Source of the DNA: Thermococcus guaymasensis DSM 11113
GTDB lineage: Archaea; Methanobacteriota_B; Thermococci; Thermococcales; Thermococcaceae
DNA length: 64,000 nucleotides
Direction: 5' to 3'
NCBI RefSeq assembly: GCF_000816105.1
Contig: NZ_CP007140.1
Span: forward strand, 1,142,388-1,206,387
A program made the translations under genes and the position numbers. The notes beneath the pieces were generated by a model that saw nothing but the letters and a program-made list of their open reading frames with translations, made no database searches and was not told the origin of the DNA. How positions within the stretch are numbered: position 1 is the stretch's first letter; every line of letters begins with the position of its first letter. Shown piece after piece: positions 40,231 through 48,098 of this stretch.

Positions 40231-41649
40231 TCATGCCCCCCTCCTAAGGTATTCAGCGTACTTAACAAGGCCTGCCATGGCCCTGACTCCCCTCTCGGGG
40301 GTCGGATAAACGGGGACGCCCCTCTCTTCGAGCATTCTGGCGTAGCGCTCGGTCTTCTCACCGCCCATGGCGACGGCAAGGATCGGCTTGTCGCTCTTCT
40401 TCTGGTACTCTGCAAGGATTTCGATTATCTTCTCGTCCTCAAGGAGCGGAACCTGGAAGAGGACTATGACGACTATCGCGTCGACGTTCGGGTCGTTCAC
40501 AAAGGCCTCGATGGCTATCCTGTACCTCTCGGCGTCGGTGTCGCCGACGACGTCGGTCGGGTTTCCTGCCACGGCGTGCGGCGGGAAGTGCTCCTTCAGG
40601 TACCTGAGGGTCTCCTCGCTCAGCTCGGCCATCCTGAGGCCGAACCTTGCGACGGCGTCGCTCGCCATGACGCCAGCTCCACCGCCGTCGGTGATGATTC
40701 CTATCCTGTCGCCCTTCGGGAGCTTGTCTTTAAGCGAAGCGAAGGCTTTAGCGAGGTCGAACATGTGCTCGAAGTCCTCGGCACGTATGATTCCGGTCTG
40801 CTTGAAGACGGCGTCGTAGATTGTATCGGCACCGGCAAGAGAACCCGTGTGGGAGGATGCCGCCTTTGCTCCGTACTCGCTCCTTCCGCTCTTGAGGGCA
40901 ATGACCGGCTTGACCTTGGTTATCTTCTTCGCGGCCTCCATGAACTTTCTTCCGTCCTTGACGCCCTCGATGTAGAAGGTGACGACGTTTATGGTGTCGT
41001 CGTGGATGAAGTACTCCATAAGGTCCGCATCGTCAACGTCGAGCTTGTTGCCGTAGCTGACCATCTTGCCGATTCCTATCCCAGCGCCGGCTGCCCAGTC
41101 GAGCATAGCTGCTGCAAAGGCACCGCTCTGGCTGACGAACGCTATGGGCCCGCTCTTCGGCCTGTCCATCTTCTCCTCTGGCAGGAAGACCGTGTCAACG
41201 CCGGTGTCGGGGACGTAAACACCAACGCAGTTCGGGCCGATAACTCGTATTCCATTGGCCTTAGCTATTTCATAGATCTCTCTTTCGAGCTTCTTGCCCT
41301 CCTCACCGAGCTCGCCAAAACCGCCCGTAATGATGATAACCGCCTTGATGCCCTTCTTCGCTATCTGCCTCATCGTGTCCGGCACGAAGGGAGCCGGGAT
41401 AGCTATGACTGCCATCTCGGTGTCGTCCGGGAGCTCCTCGACGCTGTGGTAGACCTTGTAGCCGTCAATCTCGTCGAGCTTGGGGTTCACCGGGTAGATA
41501 TTGCCCTTGAAAATCCCGCGCTCCTTGTTCGTTTTGAAGTTCTCAAAAATGACGTTGCCGACCTTTCCCTTCTTGTTCGTTGCACCGATGATAGCGACCG
41601 CCTTCGGGTCGAAAAACGGCCTGAGTTCTTCAACTATTTTTTCCACCAT
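40231..41649 (-). CDS. acdA: ADP-forming acetyl-CoA synthetase alpha subunit
   Basis: Alpha subunit (472 residues) carrying the CoA-binding domain and the phosphohistidine that relays phosphate. AIIGATNKKGKVGNVIF near residue 19 is the Rossmann CoA-binding motif; GPNCVGVYVPD near 138 and SQSGAFAAAMLDW near 173 follow; the predicted active-site His267 is in SSHTGSLAG. The C-terminal part has TDGGGAGVMASDA. A TATA box (minus-strand ccttttatacatc, 41694-41706) lies about 50 bases upstream, and the beta gene follows 27 bases downstream. Confidence 0.95.
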   Translation of the reverse strand: MVEKIVEELRPFFDPKAVAIIGATNKKGKVGNVIFENFKTNKERGIFKGNIYPVNPKLDEIDGYKVYHSVEELPDDTEMAVIAIPAPFVPDTMRQIAKKGIKAVIIITGGFGELGEEGKKLEREIYEIAKANGIRVIGPNCVGVYVPDTGVDTVFLPEEKMDRPKSGPIAFVSQSGAFAAAMLDWAAGAGIGIGKMVSYGNKLDVDDADLMEYFIHDDTINVVTFYIEGVKDGRKFMEAAKKITKVKPVIALKSGRSEYGAKAASSHTGSLAGADTIYDAVFKQTGIIRAEDFEHMFDLAKAFASLKDKLPKGDRIGIITDGGGAGVMASDAVARFGLRMAELSEETLRYLKEHFPPHAVAGNPTDVVGDTDAERYRIAIEAFVNDPNVDAIVVIVLFQVPLLEDEKIIEILAEYQKKSDKPILAVAMGGEKTERYARMLEERGVPVYPTPERGVRAMAGLVKYAEYLRRGA

Positions 41650-41739
41650 CGCTGTCCCTCCAGAAATCTTAATTTCAGTTAAAGTTTCCCTGAGATGTAT
41701 AAAAGGGTTGCGTTTTGTAAAAACGAGCTTTAATGGACT

Positions 41740-42513
41740 TCAAAGTTCACCAATGTCCCTGAGAAAGGCCAGACTAGCACGCGCATCGTCAAGGCTTGAT
41801 ACCTCAAGGGCCATCGTAACGTCCCCGATACGGGAAAGAACTTCCCGCCAGGGAACCGTGCCGGTACCCAGAGGGAGGTGTTCGTCCCTCCCGCCGTTGT
41901 TGTCGTGCAGGTGGGCGTGGACTATCCTTTTGCCCAGCAGCTCAAAGAACCGCTCAAGGGGAAGGCCCACCGTGTTGAGGTGGCCGACGTCAAGGGTAAC
42001 TCCTAACTCGGTTTCTTCAAGTAACTCCTTTAGTCTCTCGGGAGTCTGGGCGTCGAGTATCGGGAACCTCGGCATGTTTTCAATCCCCACCACGATACCA
42101 AACTCCTCAGAATAGCGCTCCAGTTCCCGTAGAGAGGCCTTGTGAACCCGGTTGTAGTCGTCGTGGAATCTCCTGCTCGCGGGGGAGCAGTGGCCGGGGT
42201 GAACGGTCACAACAATGGCGTCCAAGAGAGACGCAACCTCAAGAGCCTCCCTCAGGACTTCAAGGGAAGCCCCCCTGATTCTCTCGTTTAGAGAGCCGAT
42301 GTTCACGTCGCTGAAGGGGGCGTGGATTGTGACTTCGAGCTTAAAACTCGCCAGAACATCAGCGTAGGGTTTCCAGTTTTCCCTCGTCAGGAAGTTCGGC
42401 CACTCGCTCACGAGCTCCACGAAGTCAAAGCCGAGGCTTTCAACTTCCCCAAGCCACCTTTCGAAGTCCCCAGGCGTTCTCCCATTGTAAGACGTCATGG
42501 AAAGCCCTATCAT
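41740..42513 (-). CDS. Sugar phosphate isomerase/epimerase-like TIM barrel
   Basis: Xylose-isomerase-like TIM barrel of 257 residues, the superfamily that includes sugar epimerases and AP endonuclease family 2. Metal-ligand-type segments are visible: VTIHAPFSDVNIGS, VVTVHPGHCS, VGIENMPRFP, VTLDVGHLNT and IVHAHLHDNNGGRDEH. The combination fits a divalent-metal isomerase, but the substrate cannot be assigned; an endonuclease IV-like role is less likely given the length. The start overlaps the stop of the upstream transporter gene by four bases. Confidence 0.82.
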   Translation of the reverse strand: MIGLSMTSYNGRTPGDFERWLGEVESLGFDFVELVSEWPNFLTRENWKPYADVLASFKLEVTIHAPFSDVNIGSLNERIRGASLEVLREALEVASLLDAIVVTVHPGHCSPASRRFHDDYNRVHKASLRELERYSEEFGIVVGIENMPRFPILDAQTPERLKELLEETELGVTLDVGHLNTVGLPLERFFELLGKRIVHAHLHDNNGGRDEHLPLGTGTVPWREVLSRIGDVTMALEVSSLDDARASLAFLRDIGEL

Positions 42514-43694
42514 GCTCCCACCATCAGCTTGGCCATTAATACGACGTAGAGGGTCCCAAATATGTCGCTGTTGTTCGAGATGAGAGGAATCGCCACGCTG
42601 TCGGGGTCAATGTTATGGCGGAACAGCAGGTAGGAGAGGGAGTACGAGTAGAGCATTATGAAGAGCGCCATGAACGGGTAAGTGAGGGCTATTATCCACA
42701 CGGAGCCGGGAACTCTCATGCCCGTTGTCAGGCTCACAAGCGCGATGCCCAGTAAGAGCTTCACTGCACCGACAACGGGGGTCGTGGTGAAGAGGGCCAG
42801 GATGTCGGTGAACACCTTGGGGCAGATGAAGCCCTCAATCTCACCGAGGTGGAGCTTCGTCGAGGTTTTTGCCGCCACTATTGAACCGTAGTTTCCGAAC
42901 GAGCTTAAGATAGCGGGGTAGATGAAGCCCAGTATGACCGAGGCCTGGATTATCCCGCTGAACCTGGCAAGGAGCGAGCCGGATACCGTTGAGAGGAGCG
43001 CTAAAGCAGTCACCGTTACGAACACCTGTTTGAGCTCGGCGAGCTCTTTGAGCCGCACCCTGCTGAGGGCAGCCACGAACAGGAAGAGCGCAATCGTGGC
43101 GTAGTTGAAGGCCCTGAACCCCTCGGGCGAGCGCTCGATGAGGAGGATGAAGAGAACCAGCGACGGAACTGTGAGGAAGTCCCCCATCGAGGCCACGAGC
43201 GGGGCCGCAACGCTGTCCGGGTCGATGCCCCTGCGGAAGGAGAGGATTGTAACCGCGGAAGTGAAGTACCCGAGGATAAACGAGACGAGTATCGTGGAGG
43301 TTATGACGATGAGCAGGACTTCGAAGGCGTTCTTCTTGATGCCGGTCAGCACACCGACCGCCCAGAGCAGAAAGACCGGGATTAGGGAGAGGAGCATCCT
43401 CAGGACTATCTCCTTGAGGACTTTCCTGTCCCTGACCGACGGGCTGAGCTCACCGAGGTAGAGCATCGTGGAGAAGCGGGACGCCATTGACCCGAAAACG
43501 TTCCCGCGGAGCCCCATTATGCCCGGCAGAACCACAAGGAGACCGGGGAGCTGGGTTCTTATCGACTCAAAGTACTTACCCAGAAAAGTGCCCCCGAAAA
43601 GCCCAAACACCTCAGAGGTTAGCAGAGACGGTAGCGTAACCCGATAGGCTTCCCCGATTTTACTCCAGAGTTCCGAAAGTATGGCCTCTCTCAT
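42510..43694 (-). CDS. MgtE/SLC41-like divalent cation transporter 1
   Basis: Membrane protein of 394 residues made of two MgtE-type transmembrane modules in tandem. Each half has LPGIMGLRGNVFGS-like or SFGNYGSIVAAKTST-like segments, and each half ends with an acidic pore motif: RGIDPDSVAAPL midway and NIDPDSVAIPL near the C-terminus. The cytoplasmic N and CBS domains of bacterial MgtE are absent. Mg2+ or Co2+ transport is expected. A homologue is encoded directly upstream. The fused layout is as in animal SLC41. TATA: aaattttaatagc on the minus strand near 43730. Confidence 0.85.
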   Translation of the reverse strand: MREAILSELWSKIGEAYRVTLPSLLTSEVFGLFGGTFLGKYFESIRTQLPGLLVVLPGIMGLRGNVFGSMASRFSTMLYLGELSPSVRDRKVLKEIVLRMLLSLIPVFLLWAVGVLTGIKKNAFEVLLIVITSTILVSFILGYFTSAVTILSFRRGIDPDSVAAPLVASMGDFLTVPSLVLFILLIERSPEGFRAFNYATIALFLFVAALSRVRLKELAELKQVFVTVTALALLSTVSGSLLARFSGIIQASVILGFIYPAILSSFGNYGSIVAAKTSTKLHLGEIEGFICPKVFTDILALFTTTPVVGAVKLLLGIALVSLTTGMRVPGSVWIIALTYPFMALFIMLYSYSLSYLLFRHNIDPDSVAIPLISNNSDIFGTLYVVLMAKLMVGA

Positions 43695-43738
43695 GGATTT
43701 CTAACCTTCCGAGGAATAGAAAAGTAGGCTATTAAAAT

Positions 43739-44932
43739 TTATGCGAGACTTCCCGCCAGGAGAACAACGTACACTGTCCCGAGAACATCAGAGATAGTCG
43801 TCACGGTCGGAATTGCAACGTTGTCGGGGTCTATAGAGTGGGTGTAGGCAACGTACGCCACGCCAACTCCTATCAGAGCGTTAACGATGACAAGGAGAGG
43901 ATATGTTGCAACGAACGCCCATATCATATAGCCACGCAGTCCGGCAAGACGGGAAACGTAAACGGCTATGAGGTTGGTGAGAAGGCCTATGATTGGCGAG
44001 AGCAGTAAAACCGTGCCAACGTCCGCTATAAAATCCCGGCTTCGCAGTTCAGACGGACCGGCAAGGTTCAGGCGCGTGGAGGTCGTGGCCGCGACAATCG
44101 AGGAAAAGTTCCCCACGCTGTCCAAGATTGATGGGTACATTATGCTCAGGATTATGGCCTTGGATATGACCTCACCGTAGTGCTCCAGCGTGGAGCCCGA
44201 GAAAATCTCTATTATTGCCAGTGCCGTGAGCACGACTGTTATTTCCCTGAAGGACTTCCTGTACTCCCCCGTAAACTTGGACCGGTGGATGAGCACCAAA
44301 AGCAGGGCAACCATGAGGGTTGTAAAGGCGTAAAACTCCTTAGGGTGCCTCTCGTAGAAGAATATCAGGTAAACGAGGCTCGGGATAGTTATGAGGTCAG
44401 CCACAGAGGTTATCAGAGGAGCCGCGATTGTGTCTGGATCGATGGAGTGTTTGTACGGCACAACTGTGATGAAGGCAGTGGAGTAGCCGAGGACGAGGCC
44501 TATGAACAGGGCCGAAGAAACGACAATCGCCAAGACAACAATTGCCGAGTGTGAGAGACCCAGCTGAAGGGCTCCGGCTACCCAGAGAATTATTAAGGGG
44601 ATGCTGGAGCTCGTTATTGCCATCGTGATGTTGGTCGTAACGTCGGGGTCGCTGATGCGGCTTATCTTTCCCAAGTATAAAGCGGTGGTCAGCCTCGATG
44701 CCAGAGCACCAAAAACGTTCCCCCTGAGGTCCATCATTCCTGGAAGAACCACGAGAATTAGTGGATAATGTGCCAGTATCTTGTCAAAGTTCTTCCCTAA
44801 GACCCCGCCCCCAACGAAATCAAGGGCTAAGCATAGGAGAAGCGCTGGAAACGTAACGAGGAACACTCCTTTCAGCCGCTCGTTCCAGCCACTGTAACCG
44901 GCGGTTCCCTTCGAGACTATCACTGCTATCAC
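43739..44932 (-). CDS. MgtE/SLC41-like divalent cation transporter 2
   Basis: Second tandem-fused MgtE-like transporter, 397 residues, homologous to the next gene: LPGMMDLRGNVFGALASRL, SIDPDTIAAPLITSVADL at the middle and SIDPDNVAIPTVTTISDVLG at the end. The GTG 44932 start is used, with GGAGGTGG about 12 bases upstream; an overlapping frame from an ATG in the same leader looks non-coding. It is transcribed divergently from the PhoU/TrkA-C pair, a context that suggests those proteins regulate the transporters. Confidence 0.85.
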   Translation of the reverse strand: MIAVIVSKGTAGYSGWNERLKGVFLVTFPALLLCLALDFVGGGVLGKNFDKILAHYPLILVVLPGMMDLRGNVFGALASRLTTALYLGKISRISDPDVTTNITMAITSSSIPLIILWVAGALQLGLSHSAIVVLAIVVSSALFIGLVLGYSTAFITVVPYKHSIDPDTIAAPLITSVADLITIPSLVYLIFFYERHPKEFYAFTTLMVALLLVLIHRSKFTGEYRKSFREITVVLTALAIIEIFSGSTLEHYGEVISKAIILSIMYPSILDSVGNFSSIVAATTSTRLNLAGPSELRSRDFIADVGTVLLLSPIIGLLTNLIAVYVSRLAGLRGYMIWAFVATYPLLVIVNALIGVGVAYVAYTHSIDPDNVAIPTVTTISDVLGTVYVVLLAGSLA

Positions 44933-44972
44933 GCTCCATCACTGCCACCTCCGAGCTTTGATTGGCTGAACC

Positions 44973-45003
44973 TGTATAAAGTTTTCGGCGAAAACTAAAT
45001 AAG
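44973..45003. promoter_or_regulatory. Divergent promoters, cation transporter and PhoU/TrkA-C genes
   Basis: Two back-to-back TATA boxes: minus-strand aactttatacag (44973-44984) for the MgtE-like gene, and plus-strand aaaactaaataag (44991-45003) for the PhoU/TrkA-C gene. The near-adjacent placement would let one regulator affect both directions. Confidence 0.55.
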
Positions 45004-45036
45004 AACTCCCTCCTTTCTCACACCGGTGAGAGAGGA

Positions 45037-45642
45037 GTGGAAGAATGGGACGAGATAGACGTTCCGAATAACGTTAAGGACATCTTCATAGAGATGAAAA
45101 ACACCGCGGAGCTCATGGTTGACCTCGCGTATTCCTCCCTCCTGTTCCAGGAAAAGGAGATAGCTGAGGAGGTCCTTGAGCTTGAGGAATACCTCGACCT
45201 GCTCAACTACCACCTGATGGTCAAGGCAGTCCTCGCGGCAAGAAGTCCAAAAGAGGCCGAGCAGATAACGGCTATTCTGCAGATGGGGAGGGCAATAGAC
45301 GAGATATCCAACGCCGCGGCAGACCTCGCCAAGATGGTTCTTGAGGAGAAGCTCCACCCAGTGGTAAGGGACGTCATCCTTGAGAGCGAAGAGACAATAG
45401 GCAAGGTTGAAGTGTCCCCTGACTCAATCCTCGTCGGCAAGACCCTCGAAGAGCTCGACCTGGCCACGAACACCGGCGTCTGGGTCTCGGCCATAAGGAG
45501 GGGCAAGCGCTGGATATTCGACCCTGACGAGGACACCAAAATCATGCCCGGCGACATAATCATCGGGAGGGGCACGAGGACGGCCCTCGACTACCTGAAG
45601 GAGATAGCGCGTGGAATCCTCAAGGTGATGCGGAATGAGTGA
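45037..45642 (+). CDS. PhoU/TrkA-C domain regulatory protein 1
   Basis: Cytoplasmic protein of 201 residues with two parts. The N-terminal ~115 residues are a PhoU-like helical bundle (FIEMKNTAELMVDLAYSSLLFQ), and the C-terminal ~80 residues are a TrkA-C/RCK-C ligand-binding domain (VSPDSILVGKTLEELDL, then IMPGDIIIGRGTR). Such proteins accompany ion transporters in archaea. GTG 45037 follows GGTGAG at proper distance. The 3' end overlaps the second copy by eight bases. Confidence 0.85.
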   Translation: MEEWDEIDVPNNVKDIFIEMKNTAELMVDLAYSSLLFQEKEIAEEVLELEEYLDLLNYHLMVKAVLAARSPKEAEQITAILQMGRAIDEISNAAADLAKMVLEEKLHPVVRDVILESEETIGKVEVSPDSILVGKTLEELDLATNTGVWVSAIRRGKRWIFDPDEDTKIMPGDIIIGRGTRTALDYLKEIARGILKVMRNE

Positions 45643-46210
45643 GCTCGACGAAATCAGGAACTGCCTGGTCGAGATGAAGGACGTATCGGCGCTCATGGTA
45701 GACCTCGCGTTTTCATCGGTTCTCTACAACAGCGAGGACATAGCGGAGGAGGTGTACCTCCTTGAGGAGAAGATGGACGATTTGACCCTTAAGGTCAAGA
45801 AGCTCGCCCTCCGCGCGGCGAAGACCGAGGAGGACCCCGAGAGTCTTCTCAGCATAATAGACCTGGCCGACATCAACGAGCGCATCAGCGATGCGGCCTA
45901 CGCCATAGCCGACATAATCCTCCGCGACATCGAGCCCCACCCGATAATCCAGAAGATTATGGAGGACACCGAGGAAGAACTCGGCAGGGTAACCGTCCGG
46001 CCGGGCTCCGTCCTCATCGGAAAGAGCCTCAAACAGCTCAAGCTCCCAAGCAAGATAGGGACGCGCATCCTTGCCATAAAGCGCGGGAGCAGGTACATCT
46101 ACAACCCGGGCAAGGACGACGTCATAGAGGAGGGCGACGTGCTCATAGCGGTAAGTCCTGACCTTGACAAGCTCAGGAAGCTCGCCGGCGAGGAAGTGGA
46201 GGAGGAGTGA
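45635..46210 (+). CDS. PhoU/TrkA-C domain regulatory protein 2
   Basis: Homologue of the preceding protein, 191 residues, with the same layout: PhoU-like bundle (LVEMKDVSALMVDLAFSSVLY) and TrkA-C domain (VRPGSVLIGKSLKQLKL, then VIEEGDVLIAVSPD). The two probably form hetero-oligomers that sense a ligand and gate the MgtE-like pair encoded opposite: two transporters matched by two regulators. The partnership is inferred from gene order. Confidence 0.85.
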   Translation: MSELDEIRNCLVEMKDVSALMVDLAFSSVLYNSEDIAEEVYLLEEKMDDLTLKVKKLALRAAKTEEDPESLLSIIDLADINERISDAAYAIADIILRDIEPHPIIQKIMEDTEEELGRVTVRPGSVLIGKSLKQLKLPSKIGTRILAIKRGSRYIYNPGKDDVIEEGDVLIAVSPDLDKLRKLAGEEVEEE

Positions 46211-46244
46211 TAGGGGATATTGTTTTTCACTTATTCCTGCCTTT

Positions 46245-46282
46245 CTGACCTCCTCCCTGCCGTGAAGGGCGAGGCTTCAAAA
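46245..46282 (-). mobile_element. Solitary IS200/IS605-like end hairpin, copy 2
   Basis: The minus strand reads ttttgaagcctcgcccttca, followed by a G-rich return arm and ggaggtcag: a strong hairpin. The same sequence recurs at 62636-62674. In Thermococcales this kind of hairpin marks the 3' end of TnpB/IS605 elements and their guide RNA; no tnpB is present here, so it is read as a solitary remnant or a reused terminator. Confidence 0.4.
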
Positions 46283-46435
46283 GAAAAATGTAACCCTTCC
46301 CTCCGTCAGGTTCACGCGGGCTATTTTGTTTTTATAATCATACATTTTAATCCGCCTCGAATCATTAAGAGCTTTGTATTAACGTAGTTTAACAGAAGTG
46401 TTTTATAAATTGCGCTGATTTTGCCGGAGTTATAG

Positions 46436-46915
46436 CTAAGATACTTGAATCAGTCTTCTATTTTCAACGTCCACTGTGAAAACCTTAACGCGATTTCTGT
46501 ATTCCGGTTTGGTCGAAATCCATTTTATAAACGCGTGCACCTCGTTCTTGAAGAGCAGATAGGAATAAGGCGGTAGTACTATCCACAACTCGGATTTGGT
46601 TGCCAGCCTGCTCTCGACGTCCTTTCTTAGTTTCAGGAGGGGAAGGGCTTCTCCGTAGAAGGTCTCGATTTCAATTGCAATGTCTTGAGATTTGTGTTGG
46701 TTTCGGATTCTGACGTGCACATCTATCCTTATATCTCCCTCGGAATATTCGGTTTCTATGTCGTTAGGACTAACGTCGTAATCCTCAACCAACCGTTCGA
46801 ACACAAAGGCCTTTAGGGCGTAATGAGTCAGGGTTTCCCCAGGATTGTTTTCGATGTACAGGGCCGATGGAACGGTCTTGCCCTTTATGCGGATTGTTCT
46901 TGCATAGCTTTCCAC
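46436..46915 (-). CDS. PD-(D/E)XK-like protein, possibly 3' half of a split gene
   Basis: Reading frame of 159 residues from GTG 46915. The core IETEYSEGDIRIDVHVR followed by DIAIEIETFYG has the D...ExE layout of PD-(D/E)XK nuclease folds, though the usual Lys after the second acidic residue is Thr. Upstream the frame stays open for 46 further codons with protein-like content (RRLIHNFWGFYEEHE, DYLAPYLESKYREF), has no ATG, GTG or TTG there, and meets the previous gene's stop TAG (47054-47056) in the same frame. It is therefore probably the C-terminal part of one interrupted gene. Function unproven. Confidence 0.55.
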   Translation of the reverse strand: MESYARTIRIKGKTVPSALYIENNPGETLTHYALKAFVFERLVEDYDVSPNDIETEYSEGDIRIDVHVRIRNQHKSQDIAIEIETFYGEALPLLKLRKDVESRLATKSELWIVLPPYSYLLFKNEVHAFIKWISTKPEYRNRVKVFTVDVENRRLIQVS

Positions 46916-47053
46916 GAACTCGCGGTATTTGCTTTCAAGATATGGGGCGAGATAATCAAACTCGATGTTTACAATCTCATGCTCCTCATAAAACCCCCAG
47001 AAATTGTGTATGAGCCTGCGTAAACTTTCGGGGGAGTTTAAACTGAGTTCTAT

Positions 47054-47749
47054 CTACTTCTGAACTAAAGACACCCTGATATTATTTGAGTTTGAAACGT
47101 ACATCACCGACCTGAACACCTTCTCTTTCACCCAGCTGAGAAACTCCTCATCACCGTAAAACACCAAGAACCCAAAACTCTGGGAGAAAAGCTCCCTAAC
47201 CTTTTCGGTCGTTGCTTGTAGATGTTGTTTTTCCAGTTCTTCTTCCGGCTTCTTTCCTGCTTCCCAGTCAATGACAAAGATAGACTTTCCTGCCCTGAGA
47301 GACCTCAGTCTATCTGGGTCTGCAGGTAGCATAATGTGATACGCAGTTGGCAACCCACCGGCCCTTACACGATACAGCTCCCTGAGGAGGCGCTTCAGGA
47401 ATTCTATGTATCCAAACTCCTTTTCTTTGGGCTTTTTAGCGAGGATTATAACGGGCCCCTCTGGGAGGAACGACACTCCTGAGCCAAAGGCCTTTGAAAA
47501 CACGTCCTCGGCAGGGAGCTCTATCTCCGGAGCTTTTCCCCGGGACTCGGTAGCGACGCGCGACCCGACTTCTGTGGTTATTGAGTAACCAACGTTGCCG
47601 GGCGATTTCAGGAAGACTGGCGTTATTATCGGAATGGAAAACGAACTCAGGTCTCTCCCCTGAGGGGTTCTGACGTCTTCTATGACGTTTAAGGTCACTG
47701 GCTCGGGCTCCTCAAAGTGAACCTCAGGGAGTTTTTTTGGTGACTGCAT
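47054..47749 (-). CDS. Unrecognised operon protein, in frame with downstream ORF
   Basis: Protein of 231 residues from ATG 47749; no family recognised. The N-terminal half contains a segment FSIPIITPVFLKSPGNVGYS closely like one in the preceding 124-residue protein. The C-terminal half has YIEFLKRLLRELYRVRAGG and IFVIDWEAGKK, suggesting an alpha/beta domain. It ends at a TAG after VSLVQK, beyond which the same frame continues into the PD-(D/E)XK-like ORF. The start overlaps the preceding gene by 26 bases. Possibly the N-terminal part of a 437-codon gene broken by a nonsense mutation. Confidence 0.6.
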   Translation of the reverse strand: MQSPKKLPEVHFEEPEPVTLNVIEDVRTPQGRDLSSFSIPIITPVFLKSPGNVGYSITTEVGSRVATESRGKAPEIELPAEDVFSKAFGSGVSFLPEGPVIILAKKPKEKEFGYIEFLKRLLRELYRVRAGGLPTAYHIMLPADPDRLRSLRAGKSIFVIDWEAGKKPEEELEKQHLQATTEKVRELFSQSFGFLVFYGDEEFLSWVKEKVFRSVMYVSNSNNIRVSLVQK

Positions 47750-48098
47750 CAAGTAGATGCACGGAGTGGGGGGTAAAAACTTCGGTTCTAACGTCTATGG
47801 CCTCAACTTTCTCGGCTTTAAGAAACACCAGCTTCTCAATTGGCCTGATTTTGGTGAGGTCAAACGGCTCTGGGGGTGATACGGTCTCCGTGATTTGAAT
47901 GGTGACGTCAGCGGGCTTTTGAAACACCGGTATAAGCAGGGGAACTTTAATGGTTCGCTTTTTGACGGGGGTGGTTTTAGTGCCCTCTTCCTTTGATACT
48001 ATTGTGCTTGGAGTGGCCTCTGTAACGATGATTTCTTCCTCAGTCCACCATCTTTTCTTTGTTTCAACTTTAACTTTTGTCTTCGTCAGCTCTCCCAT
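47724..48098 (-). CDS. Unrecognised small operon protein
   Basis: Protein of 124 residues, not recognised. It starts MGELTKTKVKVETKKRWW and contains VPLLIPVFQKPADVTIQIT, paralogous to the PVFLK segment of the next gene. Rich in Thr, Val and Lys with little predicted helix, so an extended or beta structure is likely. AGGTGAT lies before ATG 48098; both ends overlap neighbours (13 bases upstream, 26 downstream), so translation of the set is coupled. Possibly a scaffold or substrate of the system. Confidence 0.6.
   Translation of the reverse strand: MGELTKTKVKVETKKRWWTEEEIIVTEATPSTIVSKEEGTKTTPVKKRTIKVPLLIPVFQKPADVTIQITETVSPPEPFDLTKIRPIEKLVFLKAEKVEAIDVRTEVFTPHSVHLLDAVTKKTP

Noticed and set aside
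40576-41682. Plus-strand frame of 368 codons over the acetyl-CoA synthetase alpha gene
   Set aside because: Antisense shadow of acdA, whose motifs and start are clear.
47054-47056. TAG read as pyrrolysine
   Set aside because: Pyrrolysine insertion is known from methanogens and some bacteria, not from Thermococcales. No tRNA-Pyl or pylS is seen here, so nonsense mutation or reinitiation is the simpler reading.
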